Below are positions 21,690 to 34,281 of a DNA stretch of 64,000 nt, piece after piece. A program made the translations under genes and the position numbers. The stretch covers positions 80,431,785-80,495,784 of the forward strand of contig JALGQZ010000002.1 of assembly GCA_023105745.1 (NCBI GenBank), given 5' to 3'. This DNA comes from Austropuccinia psidii. Taxonomy: Eukaryota; Basidiomycota; Pucciniomycetes; Pucciniales; Sphaerophragmiaceae. The notes under the pieces are model-generated. The model saw only the letters and a program-made list of their open reading frames with translations, had not been told where the DNA came from and did no database searches. How positions within the stretch are numbered: the stretch's first letter is position 1; every line of letters starts with the position of its first letter.

Positions 21690-24600
21690 TTAATGAAAAT
21701 CTTTGACGAGTTCAGGACAATTCTTGAGGTTTTCAGTTGGTTCCCAAGTGGATTTTTCTGGGTCTTGACTGAAACCTTTCCATTCCACCAAATACCATAA
21801 TTTTCCTCTCTTGAGCTTTGAGTCCAGTATTTGAGAGACTTCCCATTCTTCTTCTTCTTCAATGATTATTGGAGGAGGAGGCTCTTGATGCCTATCTTGG
21901 ATTGTTGACGTCTTGACTGGTTCCAAAAGGGAAATATGGAAAACTGGGTGGATGGACTTCCATTGAGATGGGAGCTTGAGGTGGTAGGCATGAGTACTGA
22001 CTTTCTTCAAGATTGGAAAGGGACCCAGCCATCTTTCAGACAGCTTTTTGGTGGGTCTGGTTGATTTGATGTTCTTGGAAGAATGCCATACCATGTCAAC
22101 GGGATTGAAAACAGGTGGACTTGCTCTACTTTTATCTGCATACTTCTTAAACCTGTTTATGGCAACTTCAAGTTCTCTCTTGACATCTTGCTGTACTGAT
22201 TGGAATTTTGTTGATAACTTTCCAGCAGGAGTATCTTGAGTGATGTGAACTGAGTCAAAATGAGGATCTCTTCCATAAACAGTGAAAAACAGTGATTGTT
22301 TTGTTGAAGAGTGGTCAGAGTTATTGTAGGAAAATTCAGCCAGAGGGAGCCAGGTGTTCCAATCATCTTGATGATAACTGACATACATCCAAAGGTACTG
22401 TTCTAGTATCTGATTTACCCTCTCTGTCTGTCCATCAGTTTCTGGGTGATAAGCAGTTGACAGATCTCTTGAAATCTTGAGCTGCTGACAAAGATTGGTT
22501 CAAAAGGAAGAAACAAAAAGAGAATATCAATCACTAACAATGCTTGAAGGAAGGCCATGCTTTGAGAAAATATTCTTGATGAATAAATGGGCCAAATCTA
22601 ATGAAGTGATTGAAGCTATTGTTGGAATAAAAACTGCCATTTTTGAGAATCTGTCCACTATGACAAGGATTGAGTCAAAGGAATTGGACAGTGGCAATTG
22701 AGTGATGAAATCCATTGAAAGACAAATCCAAGGACCACTTGGAATTGGAAGAGGTTTGAGGAGTCCAAACTTCTTGTGATGAATATTTTTGTTTCTTGAA
22801 CACTGTTGACAGGATGAGACATAATCCTTGATGAATTGAGTCATGCCGGACCAGTGGAAATCCCGCTTGACAAGTTTAAGAGTCTTCTCTTGGCCAGGGG
22901 GTCCAGCTAGAGGAGAGTCATGCCGCTTTTGAAGTATATTGAGTTGAATTGTGGGGTCATTTGGGACCACCACCCAATCTTTGAAAAGGAGAAGTTTGGA
23001 AGAGGAATCAAGAGAATAATCTTGGACAGATTTACCTTTACCCAAATCTTCAAGGACACTTTTATATTGAGAATCTTGCCACACTGCCTTCTGAATTGAA
23101 TCAATCAAATTTGAAAATGAATCCACCTTGACTGAAAAAAACTTTGAGGCTTGAATTTCATCTTGCTTGATTATCTTCTGATAGCTCATTGGATTCTTGC
23201 TGATGAAATCCTCCCCCCTCTCTGGGTAAACGTCGTCCCAACGTGACAAGGCATCTGGAAGGGTGGCCAAGCGGCCAGGGCGGTAAGTGATTGAGAAATG
23301 GAATTCAGATAAAAATTCAGCCCAGTGGGCTTGACGGCGAGTGAGAATCTTGGAAGACATAAAATATTGAAGAGATGAATGATTGGTGAGAACTTCAAAA
23401 GGGGAAGAAATGGAAAGGAGAAAAGCTCTCCAGCACTTGAGAGCCCAGACTATGCCAAGGAGTTCCTTGTCATGAATCTCATAATTAAGCTCAGCTGGGA
23501 GAAGCTTGTGGCTATCAAATGCAATGGGATGTTTTCCTGAGTCAGAGACCTGACTCAGTACAGCACCCAAGGCATAATCTGATGCATTGGTCTCTACAAT
23601 GGTGGGTAGAGAAGGATTGAAATGAGAAAGGATTGGAGCAGTGGTGAATGCCTCTTTGAGTTGATGAAACTGTCTAAGAGCTTCCTCATTGAGGGGAAAA
23701 CGGGAATCTTTCTTGAGGAAACTTGTGAGTGAACTAATTTTCTTTGAATAATTCTTGATGAAACGGCGGTAAAAATTGGCAAAGCCAAGGAATGATTGAA
23801 CGGCCTTGAGGTTTCTTGGAGGCGGCCAATTGAGAATTTGCTGGAATTTTTCTTGGTCCATCTTGAGGCCTTCAGAAGAAACAACATAACCCAAATACTC
23901 TACACTAGAAACATGGAATAGGCATTTGGACGCCTTAGCAAAGAGGTTATTGGCTCTGAGTCTGGAAAGAACAGTGGACACATGAGTGACATGTTCTTCC
24001 TTAGATTTGGAAAAGACCATAATGTCATCTAAATAAACCACACCATAAACATCAAGAAGATCATAAAAAATATCATTGAAAAGATTTTGAAAAGAAGCAG
24101 GAGCATTGGTAAGCCCAAAAGCCATAACCAAGTACTCATAGCTACCATATTTGGTTCTAAAACAAGGCAAATGTTCATCACCTTCCTTGATTCTGAGAAG
24201 TTTATATGCACCACACAAATCAATCTTGGAGAAGATAGAAGAACCATTGAAAACAGTGAGAAGCTGATTCATAGGAGGAACAGGATACTTGTTCTTCCTA
24301 GTAACAGCATTGAGTTTGTGGTAATCAACACACAAACGGAGGCCACCATCTTTCTTGTTGAGAAAAGGAACAGGTGCTCCTGTAGAAGAGGAGCTTGGCC
24401 GGATAAAACCTTTTGCTACATTCTCTGAAATGTAGGCCCTGAGTGTATCTGACTCTTGGTTTGATAAAGAGTAGATCACCCCAACTGGAGGTAGAGACCC
24501 CTCCAGCTCGATATGATGATCACAGGCGCGGTGAGGAGGAAGTTTCTCTGCTTTCACCTTGGAAAATGCATCCAAGTATTGGTGATAAACAGAAGGAACA

Positions 24601-25433
24601 ACCTTCATCACGGTTTCTATTTCTTCTGGCTCTTCCTCTTCATCCCACAACTCCTCCAGGGAGTCATGATAAGATGAAGGAGGAAGGTCCATATTCCCAA
24701 AGAAGAGATGAAGTGAAGATACAGAATTATCTTCTCCAAAATCTTGAATCTCTTTGAAGACTTCATCTCTAGATGATAGTAATGACTGATGGGAATTAAG
24801 TGAAGGAATATGGACAGAAGACGGAAATGATGGTGTTCTAGAATCACCAACCAGAGCTGCACATGATTTGGCAGAAGAAAAGTCAATACTGAAAGAAATT
24901 GAAGGATCATTATAGTCCTTATGATCAGAATTAAAGGTGATCAATCCTTGCCTCCAATCAATAAACGGATTAAAATGATTAAGAAAGTCAAAGCCCAATA
25001 TGAGGTCTTCTCCCTTGGGAGTATCAATGACTAAAAAGTCCCATTCAAAGCTTGGGAAGGAAGGGAGCTCAACCATATATTTAGTATGGTGAGTCACAAA
25101 TAAAGAAGGAGAATCAGAGGAGTCTAAAATGATGAGGGGAATCTTCTCTGGAAGCTCTGACGTAGTCAATGAATACTTGTGAACAAACTGCTTTGCAATA
25201 AATGAGTTGGTAGCACCAGAATCAATGAGAATACTGTAAAAAACATCAGAAAGAGAATAAAAAACAAAAAATTTAAGAGAATTCTTGACACCAGTATTCA
25301 GAATGCACAATTGTGCTCTGGATGGAAAACTGTGAAGACCATAGAACACAACATGATCTTCACTCAGGCTTTTCCCTGGTTGGGAAATTTGCCTGACGGT
25401 TGGGTAAGCTTGTTTTGAGGCCTTTTGAAACAA
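21690..25433 (-). pseudogene. A1 pol: protease, RT, RNase H, integrase, chromodomain; two stops
   Basis: Would encode the enzymes for reverse transcription and integration. Protease motif IDSGATNSF, RT with LCVDYHKLNAV and an intact YLDD box, RNase H-like ETNASDYALG, integrase zinc finger and D-D-E core, then a C-terminal chromodomain (YLVEWKGFSQDPEKSTWEP). The frame is continuous from 25433 to 21690 but holds TGA at 22527-22529 and 22500-22502, where A2 has arginine CGA and tryptophan TGG, so both are recent point changes. The second histidine of the integrase zinc finger is altered (PPG where A2 has HPG). The RNase H motif has N where the family normally has the catalytic D. Expressed from gag by -1 frameshifting (see 25370). 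Confidence 0.88.
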
Positions 25434-26664
25434 GACTCAAGACTATGCTTACCACCACAATAGGTACAAAGACCCTCTTTGATTCTTCTTTCTTTTTCAG
25501 AGTTCATGAGCTTGAAATCTTTATTTAATAAAGAAGAATGGGGCTTGTCCCTCTTCTGAAAATTCTTCTTCTTCTTTTGAGGATGAGAAGAGCTTGACTT
25601 TGAGGCTTCTGGCTTGTTCTCTTGATGATGACTCTTTTCATTTTGCCTCTCATGGTACCTGGTATCAAGTTCCAGGGTAACGTCCATTAAGTCTTGAAGA
25701 GAGTCAATTCTTGAAGGATGGGAGGCCAATTGATCCAAAATCCTGGATGGCAATCCCTTCCTGAAATGATGGATAAGAGCTCTTTCACCCCAATCCCCGA
25801 TTCTTGAGACTAAACTTCTGAGATCAGCAATGTATAAGGATACACACCCACCTTCTTTCATTCTTAAAGAATCCAACTCAGCTTCTGCTTTTCTGACTTC
25901 ATTCGGGTCACCAAATAGAGTGAAGAGTTGAGATTCAAAAAAAGGCCAAGAATTGAGAAGCTGATTTGAGTATTGATTGGTGAGATTGGAAAGATAAGGC
26001 TCAATCCATTTTGCAGCCCTGCCAATAAGAAATGATGTGGCATAGAGAACTTTCTTTCTGTCTTGAGAGAAATTTGCCAGATTATTATGGAATATCAATT
26101 GACAAGACTGAATGAAACTTCTAACTTTGAAGGGCTGAGTCCCATCAAAGCATTCTGGTGCCTTCATAGATGGAGTCTTGATGCTTCAGAAGATGAAGCT
26201 GCTTGAAGATTGGCCATAATCTGAGTCATTTGCTGCATGATGGCCAATAGAGATGGTTCAGACTGATGAGAGACAGGCTGATTAGACTGGGCTAGAGCTG
26301 GCCTTCCAGTACCTTGGGATGCTTCCACCGGAGCAGGAACACCTTCAGTACCATCAGACTCTTCCTCTTCCACAGAATTCTCCTCCTCCTCTTCACCATC
26401 TTCACCTGGACCTTTGAAAATAGTCCTTGAAGTTCCTGGGAATCCGCCAACTACTCCTGAAAAGGAACTTGATCTTCTGGGCCCTCTTCCTTCCTTCCTG
26501 GATGGTGCTGCTCCTTCCATGCGGGGTCCTCTATCTAATTGGGCCCTCAGTTGAGGAACTGCTGGGGTGCCATCTAGAGGAGCTCTTGGAGTTGGAGTGA
26601 GAAAAGCTTGAGCTCTGGCCTGAGATATTGTCTGTCTTTCCGGAGGTGAATGTTGAACAGGCAT
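25364..26664 (-). pseudogene. A1 gag (capsid/nucleocapsid), frameshifted
   Basis: Would form the virus-like particle core in the cytoplasm. The N-terminus is a low-complexity Pro/Glu/Ser region; the middle has the retrotransposon capsid-like region (ECFDGTQPFKVRSFIQSCQL onwards). The C-terminus has one zinc knuckle, CTYCGGKHSLESC, which is CX2CX3HX4C, one residue shorter than the usual CX2CX4HX4C. Relative to A2, 16 bp are missing near 26175, between two CAAGAC direct repeats, which shifts the frame between residues about 162 and 170. Stop TGA at 25364-25366, six bases after a slippery heptamer. Confidence 0.85.
25370..25376 (-). promoter_or_regulatory. -1 ribosomal frameshift slippery site, gag-pol junction of A1
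   Basis: G GGA AAA, in the gag phase, immediately upstream of the gag stop. Shifting -1 here enters the pol frame directly (SLSEDHVV...). Identical in A2 at 53894-53900. Confidence 0.7.
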
Positions 26665-27379
26665 GATATCAGGAATAAAATTGATTCAAATGAATAAGAA
26701 TCAAAATTTGCTTGAAGTGAAAAGAGTCAACAATCCAATCTTGAGGAAAATGAATGAATCAAAATGAAAATCTTTAAGTACGTCAATAAATCAAAATCAA
26801 ATGAAGTCTTGAAGTCAAAAAATCAATGAATCAAATCAATCAAAATCAAAATCTTCCAGAAAATCAATCAATCAAAATGAATTCTTGAGGCAAAATCAGT
26901 TTATGTCAAAATTCTTGATGTCAAAAATCAGCAAAATCAATGAAATCTTCAGGTCAATCAATTTTCTTGAGGTCAATATCAAATATGTCAAATCAATCAA
27001 TCAATCAAAATCAAGTGAATTCTTCTTTAAAAACCAAAATTCTTGAAGAATGAATGAATTATGAATCCTGATGTGAAGAACGTGTCTGAATATCTTGATG
27101 AAAAAATTTGAAAATCAAAGAAAATCAAGATGACGCCTGAAGTATGAATGAAATGAAAATTTGATGATTTGAAAAGATTTTTTAAAAAGAATAACAAAAA
27201 TAAAAATGGGTCAGCTTTCAATTTTGAAAATGAATAATGAATGAAAGAAAACTGAGAGATGACAATGAACCATTAAGTTCATAAGCGTAAAAGAATCATA
27301 ATTTTGATGAAATGAGTGAATGAAATTATAGAGAAAGAATGAACAAAATGAAAAAGAAATTATGAGTCAATTAATATAA
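26665..27379 (-). other. A1 leader between 5' LTR and gag
   Basis: Non-coding, built of degenerate GATT and TCAAGA words on the sense strand. It begins with TTATATTAATTGACTC next to the LTR (primer-binding segment, eroded relative to A2). Confidence 0.7.
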
Positions 27380-28839
27380 TTTCACAGGGGCTCTAGTGGA
27401 AATACAAGAGTGGCCTGGAACTCAGCAATCAGGGAACTCACTTGGAAGACTCCAAAAGAATAAAGAATAAAATAATAAGAATGAATTCCTCTAAAAGATA
27501 TGCAGGTACAAGATGAGATGCAAAAGAGGAAAGGGAAGCCAAATGGCCAAAGAGCCAACCAAGTAAGTCCTTAATCACTGTTTCAACCTTCCAAAAATGA
27601 ATAATGGAATTAGTAAGGATATGACCACCAAATATCGATTGACAGGCGAAGAAAGAGAAAGAGAAAGGTGCTAAATGACTGACTTAAAAATATCAGTATT
27701 TGCTTAACTAAAATGAAAAGAAAATAAAGATAAAATAAAACCAAAGTATATTAATTACCTGGGGAAAAACCCCCCCAGGGTGGAAAGGGTAGCCGGTATA
27801 TGTGAAAAGTTGGGAGCTTGAGTTCTTCAGGCTGAAAACTGATCTGTATTGATTGTTTTGGGAATTTATACAGCTGGCTAATATTGAAATTGAATTGGGT
27901 TGAATGAACTTCCCATTCTAGAAAATGAAATACAGTTCTTGATGGATCCAGACTGTATTGAAATGAATATGGTCGCCAAGATGGATTGAGTGGAGCTTTG
28001 ACACTTGACAACTTCTTTTGGAACTGCCTCTTGAGTACACCTTGAGAATGAATTGAAATTATTCCCTTGGAAGGTATACTTGGAGTGAGAATAACCAATG
28101 ACTGCTTGATGACGTCATTGGTCTTTGACGCTGAAACACTTGCTCTTGAGCCTTGATGATTCCTCTGAATGATTTGGTGCCTTGATGACGTGATGAGATG
28201 TTGGGATGTTGAAATGACCATTTGATATTGCCACCATTGAATTGCTGTTGAAAAATGATGTACAATGATATATAACATCATTTATAGCATGTTGGTTCAT
28301 TGGCAAGAAGATTACGTCCAAAGGTCTTGAGATGGAAAGGCAGAGGGGAAAAGGATGGATGTGATGGCTTCAGAGCTTGGAAAGGTGTTTCTGGGCCCTT
28401 TGGGGTTTTTGGCCACTTTTGGGTTCTGAGCCAAAAACTGGCCCAAAAGGCGGGAAAGTGTCTTTTGGACACTTTGCGTCAAAGTGTGCAAAAGTGCGCA
28501 AAAATGCGCAAAATGTGCAAAGTGCGCAAATGAAAAAAAAAATGCGCAAAAATGCGCATTTTGAGCCCAAATGGCCAAAAACAGCCATTTGGCCCATTTC
28601 CCCTGGTTTTGAGGGAAATGACCAGAAGTACCCATTTGGGCATAAATTGCCGCTATGGGTTCTGGATTGAGGTGAAGGGCCATGAAGGCTCCAAAACACA
28701 AATGGCCATAAAAGGTCCATAAGATGATGACGTGGCCATATTGGCCACTGGTGATGGATATGGCCAATTGGCCATAAGAGAACTATGGCTTGATATGCCA
28801 TATGGGGATCCAAGGAGGTGAATTGCCATGGTTGTGACA
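27380..28839 (-). repeat. 5' LTR of A1
   Basis: 1460 bp. The right end is GTGACA at 28839; the left end reads TTTCACAG where A2 has TGTCACAG-type, so one terminal base is changed. It contains the GCGCA tract (28490-28560) and the C-run/GGTAATTAATATA segment near 27750-27780 that corresponds to the proposed R start in A2. Confidence 0.88.
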
Positions 28840-29954
28840 ATTCTATCCATTGGAGTTTCTCACTATTTCCTCCTCTTTGAGGAGGTTTTTCAACATGTGC
28901 CAGGAGTTTATCTCTCCTTGGTGTATTTGAGGCAACATGTCCCAGTCCTTGTCTTTGTACACTGTGTAGTACTGTTTGTACTGGCTCATGTAAATGTCTC
29001 TTTGAGCCCTCTGAATGTGATTTGTACCTTTTTGAGTTACTCATACTTATTTCTAACTCTGGTTCAGATATCATGGGCATTTCTGGGACTTGCCATTGGG
29101 ATAAGGCACTTGCTTGTGTGGATTCTGTTCCACTGGGGATATTGCCCTTCTTTTCCCTTTTGAGGAATTGATTCTACCTCTGAGTCCAGCTCCATCTGAT
29201 TGGATGGAGTATTGGGAGCCTCTTCTGATAGTCAAGTTTCAAGAAATAAGAAATAAGAGGATTTCAGAACAGGAATTCTTCTTATGGCAATTTGTAAATG
29301 AGGTACTCACCTTCAGAGTCCTGAATGGTGGGTCCTGGAAATAGTAATTTCTTAGCTTTCTTTTTCTTGGTGATTATTGGTGTTGGAGAACTTGGACAAG
29401 TTTCTTGTACCATTCTTTCAACAGTTTTTTGGTTGTCATCTGTTGGATTGTCTTTGAACACTAAAAAATACAAATAAATAAAAGTCTTTTATATAAGAAG
29501 TGTCATTTTTGGTAAGATATGGCAATTTTCCACGTAAAAATTGCTTTCATATGGTAAAAAATGAAAATAAAGAAAGAAATGAAATTAAAATTAATAAAAA
29601 TAACTTTTTCTATTGGTTTTTATTTTTTATGTTTTTATTTTTAAAGAATAAAATAAAAAATGAATATGATTCTTTTTATAAAATTAATTTATAATATAAA
29701 ATTATTTTTAATTTATAAAATATCTTTTTTAATTACTAGAATAACTCAAAGAAACTTCTTGCAAGTCTAAGGATGTGAAAAACCACGTGTAAGACAGTAC
29801 AACTGCTTTCCAAATTCCTCAATAGTGTTTAAAATCAATAAATATAAAATTATTATATAATTTTATGATTATAATTTTAATTTATTATTGGATAAACCCA
29901 ATTAAGATCTTTTTAAAGGTCTTTTAGAGTAAATATCATGTCCAGGCTGCCAAA
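28840..29954 (-). pseudogene. element C leader, internal exon and gag N-terminus remnant
   Basis: Right next to the C LTR the minus strand reads TT then TGGCAGCCTGGACATGA, a primer-binding-site-like sequence. A possible 150-nt exon lies at 29311-29460 (acceptor TTTTTTAG, donor GTGAGT) with an open frame ending GPTIQDSEG. The gag frame itself (about 29240-28845) shows QYSIQSDGAG and later EPELEISMSNSKRYKSHSEG and PPQRGGNSEKLQW, matching the gag family seen in B. It is broken by stops and cut at 28839 by the insertion of A1. The remainder of C is not found on the other side of A1. Confidence 0.6.
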
Positions 29955-31898
29955 TGTGAGGTTTGACTATGAAACAATAAGTAAAAATTACTAATATTTT
30001 ACTTATTGTACTATGAATGTCCTTATAAATAAAATAAATAAGATAAAAATAACTATAATAATAAATAATTATTATAATTATGGCAGAAAAGTAATTATAT
30101 TATTGAATATTATAATAATATAATAAATAAATATATTAATATAAGATAATTAATATATTCAAAAACACTTTATTATTGTTACCAACAAATAATAAAGGAA
30201 TAAAAAATTTCTTTTCTTAATAAAAAACAATTAATAACAATAATATTACTAATATTAAAGTTATGAATTAATATAAATACTATTTATATTAATTATAGAA
30301 TTATTTAAAGTAATAATAGAGAGAAAATTATTATAATAAGAAGAAATAACCTACTTTGAATACTTAATATAATAATTTTTAATAAGGTTATGCCAAAAAA
30401 TGTAAATACAACTTTTTTAAATTGTGTTTACAGTAAATTTTAAGAGAAATTACAAATATTCTTAATTTTACGTGGAATTGAGGTTTTTGAGAGAATTTTA
30501 AACAAAACAGTTAAATAAATATAATAATCACGTCAAAGATGATGATTATAGTAAGATGATCTTTGGTCTTTAATAATATAAGAGCTTTATATATAAAAAA
30601 TAAAGAAATTACCTTTCGATTTAAATATCTTAGTGTTTTGTAAGCGTCTGAGGGGAAAACAGAGTAAAAAGAGCTCTATTTATAGTAAATACCTCCCTCC
30701 TAGAGTCCAGAAGGCTGCTAGTAGACGTCTACTGATTCTTTCTACTAGAATTGATCAATATTTTAAGGTTTGGTGATGATTACATCATGATCAAACCATC
30801 TTACCTCATAATTATGCCATTATTTAGAGTTATCACTATAACCCTAAGTTTGATGACATCATAGGCTTAGAAAAAGCCTAACCTTTGTGTATTTTATTAT
30901 TATTAATCATATTATAATAGTATTTACCAGTTGTATCACTTATATGACTGTTAAGCTTAAAATAAGATTACAGTGAATGATCTTCAATGATCAAATTTAA
31001 GCTTAAGCTTTGGTCATTAATAACTTTCAATTTATACACGCTAAAGATATTGTGAGAGTGGATTCTGATATCATGGCATGTCCCCATTACACCTCCAAGA
31101 GAGTTTCATGACATCATTAAAACTCTATTTTTGATGATTTTTCTTGTAACTCATCTTTTCTGTTGAAATCTAATATTTTAAACTTCAAACCATGATTTCA
31201 AGGCGTTATACCTTGAATATTGTAATAAAAAAATATGTCATTGTTCACAAATGAGCTAGTAGAATGTGACTGTCCACTTCTATTTAGGTTTGGACTACTT
31301 TCACAACAAAGTGGTCAACAGCTCTATTGATTTTAATCAATAATCCATTACAGGTTTTAACCTTGTTCATAGCTTATGAAATGAAGTTCCTTTCTGTGTT
31401 CCTACAGTAATTACGTGGTGACTTTATTTTTGGTTTATCACTCTATCATTTATATTTCAAAATATATTATCTAAAATCCTTGAATATATGCGTTGACAAA
31501 AAAAGTGCATATATTCAGCTTAACTCCTTAAGTATTGACTTTGGATATTAGCTTGTTAATTTTTTTATGTGTAGAAGTGTATGGGGAATCCAATGGTACA
31601 AACTATCTTACTTGTTTTTTCATTGTTATTTGGAATAATTAAGGATTAATGTTTTTTATAAGGTGTTATTACTTATAACTCATTAAATATTGACTTTACA
31701 GATATGCCATAAAAATGGTATATGTGTATTTTACCATGAGGAATCCACTGGTGTAATTTATTTCACATTTTTATTCATTGGCTTTTAAGTTAAACCAAGT
31801 ATTATGCCTATTCATGGCAGTTTTGTAGTTTTAAGGTAATTATTTTAAATATTTCTTGTGACCTTTTTGGGTATGTGGTCATATCTCAAAGGGTCACA
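29955..31898 (-). repeat. 5' LTR of element C
   Basis: Begins TGTGAGGTTTGACTATGAAAC at 29955 and ends GGGTCACA at 31898 (1944 bp). Both ends resemble those of the B and D LTRs (TGTAAGGTTTG/TGTAAGGTGTG and GGCTCACA). No matching target duplication because the other end of C is missing. Very AT-rich throughout; no gene. Confidence 0.7.
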
Positions 31899-32179
31899 TA
31901 TGTACCACTCCTGGATCCTTGAGTATGGGGTGCATTGAGGAAGGAAAAATCTTCCCCTGAAACTGAGGGGGACCCTTGCTTGGAGTTGAGCTGGTGGCCT
32001 CTGGTGGTTGCCAGAGGCCATGGGCTGAATTGTGGCCAATTTTGGTTCCTATGGTGTTTTTGGCCATTTATGGCTTGGTTGGGTTTTGGGGCCAAAACTG
32101 GCTCAGGTGGGGCCACTTGTGGTTTTGTACCTACCTGGTCTTGGGGGCTGATGAGCTTCCCCCTTGGCCTCATTGGATT
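31899..32179 (-). repeat. LTR fragment of element E3 (outer part)
   Basis: Shares with the family A LTR the GTTTTTGGCCA...GGGTTTTGGGGCCAAAACTGG block and general GGCCAAA richness. Cut on the left by the C LTR and on the right by the solo D-type LTR. Confidence 0.55.
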
Positions 32180-33978
32180 TGTAAGGTGTGGATATGAAAC
32201 TTTGATTCAAAATCAAGTACTTTTCCTGTCCTCAAAATTTGTATAAGGTAAAAATCAATTAAAAATAGTAAGAAATATTATTTTTAAGAGAAAACACACC
32301 AATTTTATTGTTTATAACTTTATTATTATAAAACAATAATATTATAAAAATTTATTGTTTTACCAACAATAAAAATTTATCCAAAAAATACTCTACAAGA
32401 GATATTTTAAGGCTACAAAAGAAATTTCTTCAAGAGCAATTTCAATTGGAATTAATTGAGCAAAGAACTGCAAGAAATTAATTCAAGAACAAAGTCTTTA
32501 AAAAGAATATTAAAGAGAAAACACGCCCAAAAGTGACCAGAGTGAATTTGGAAACAAAGTGACAAAGTTTACAGTGATGAAAGATGCTTTAATTAACTTT
32601 TGGGGTGGTTCAGGGGTAAAAATGATTATAAGAGTTACAAACAATGATTATAATGATTTTTTCGCATGGCTAAAAGGATTAAAATGATTTAAAAAATGGT
32701 GGTTGGAATCTTTTATTCATTGGTTTAACAGTGTTTAAACTAATTAATAAAAGGAAAAGATTCTAACATGAAGAGAAAAGTGGGGCAAAGAAGACATTCT
32801 TTTATAGCCACCAATTCTCTTACACCAAAAGTAAAATTTACTCTTGTCAGTCGTGAAAAACAGTCTGAAAACAGAAAAGCCAATTATGGCATCATTGAAC
32901 CCTGGTTCAGACCAAAAAGGGCTGGTTTAAGCCATTTTTAGCCATTTTAGACCCTTAAATCAGCCATTACTATAGTAATACAAGGCCTAGAGCCTTCAAA
33001 ACACGTCAGAATGTGTGTCAAAGGCGTAGAAACCAGTTAAAACTTTTTTTACTATGATTGTTTTATCTTAAGGGTAGTTTTACCCTCTTGGCAACAGCTA
33101 AAATACCCTAGTTGGTATCAAAACCTCATCATCAATTGAGTTCACAGACCCTGTAACTCAATTCCAGGCCAAAAGTGATGAACGTTTGCGTGAATTTTGA
33201 CATCCCATGCCTGTCAGCAAGGATTTTGGGGGTCTAGCTCCCCCTTAGAGCTGGAGTTCCTTTTCCCCCCCAAATTTAATCATCATGTATTATACTTATA
33301 ATTTACAACTGTAATTCAATTCAATTGTACAGTACAATACAGTAATAATTGACACCTCATATGTAAATCAAAGTTCACTTATGTAATACACGCGCACATT
33401 TTGACATTTCAATTGAATTCAATTGAAAATACTTCAATTCCTCATAACTTCTAAACTAAACACAACACCTCAATTTTAACACAAAATTTGATTGTTAACA
33501 CCACATGTGGTGTGAATTAAATTAAAGTTTTGAGGATTTTCAACTTTTGTATTGAAAATACTAAAGACTTAATTTAAGCTTATTTAGAGTTGAGTTACAA
33601 GAATTTCACTCAGAGGTGACCCCACCTGATTTTTTATGAGGAATCCAATGGTGAAATAATTTTTATGTGTTTATTTATTGGATAAAAAGTTATAATAATT
33701 TTTATTTAACTTTTTTCCAAATTTATTCATTTTTTCACAATTTTGTTAAAATTTCATTTTTACTTAATTTTTTCAAGTATAAATGTAATTTTATACTTAC
33801 AAAATTTTAATGTATTTTTATTTTTAAATTGTAATTAATTTTTTATTTTTAATATAATTTTATATTTATATTTTGATTTTTATTTTAATAATATAAATAA
33901 ATTTATTTTATTTATATTAATATGTTATTTTTGTATTTGTGGTCTTTTGGGTATATGAAATTACCTCTAAGGCTCACA
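32180..33978 (-). mobile_element. solo LTR, D family, with 5-bp target duplication
   Basis: TGTAAGGTGTGGATATG at 32180 to AAGGCTCACA at 33978 (1799 bp) closely matches the D LTR at 60337-62145 throughout, including the ACAACACCTCAATTTTAACAC segment. Both flanks carry GGATT (32175-32179 and 33979-33983). No internal region is present, so it is a product of LTR-LTR recombination. Confidence 0.92.
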
Positions 33979-34281
33979 GGATTTGAGCCTAAAAAGGCCA
34001 TTTAGGCCAAAACCCCCATAATATAAGGGGTTGAGCCATAGGCCCCTGGACGACTGAAAAGACCCCCTGGCCTAAAAACAAGGATAATGGCCTTGGGGTT
34101 GATGAGGTGGAGAATTGGCCAATAAGTCCAATGAAGGCAGGATATGGCCAGTGGAAGGGTGATATGGCCAAGAGGGCACAATTGGCCATGAAAATATTAT
34201 ATGGCCAACTGATCATAAACTGGGTTCAGGCTAGAATCGCTGCCACACCCATTGGGGGGGTGATTAGTTGTGGTTGTGACA
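33979..34281 (-). repeat. LTR fragment of element E3 (inner part)
   Basis: Ends TGTGGTTGTGACA at 34281, corresponding to the TGTCACAACC terminus of family A on the opposite strand. Interrupted on the left by the solo D-type LTR. Confidence 0.65.

Larger units (their letters stand above)
20307..28839 (-). mobile_element. Ty3/Gypsy chromovirus, family A copy 1 (A1)
   Basis: Order in element orientation: 5' LTR 27380-28839, leader, gag 26664-25364, pol 25433-21690, 3' UTR, and a partial 3' LTR 20841-20307. The 3' LTR stops at 20307, within the word TAACATCATTTATAGC that is internal in the 5' LTR (28273), so about 920 bp of LTR and any target duplication are missing. Compared with A2 it carries a gag frameshift and two pol nonsense codons, so it is not autonomous. 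Its 5' end was inserted in the gag leader region of element C. Confidence 0.9.

Noticed and set aside
32761..32950. Small frame starting MKRKVGQRRHSF (also at 60902-61093)
   Set aside because: Located inside the D-type LTR in both places and not conserved beyond LTR identity.
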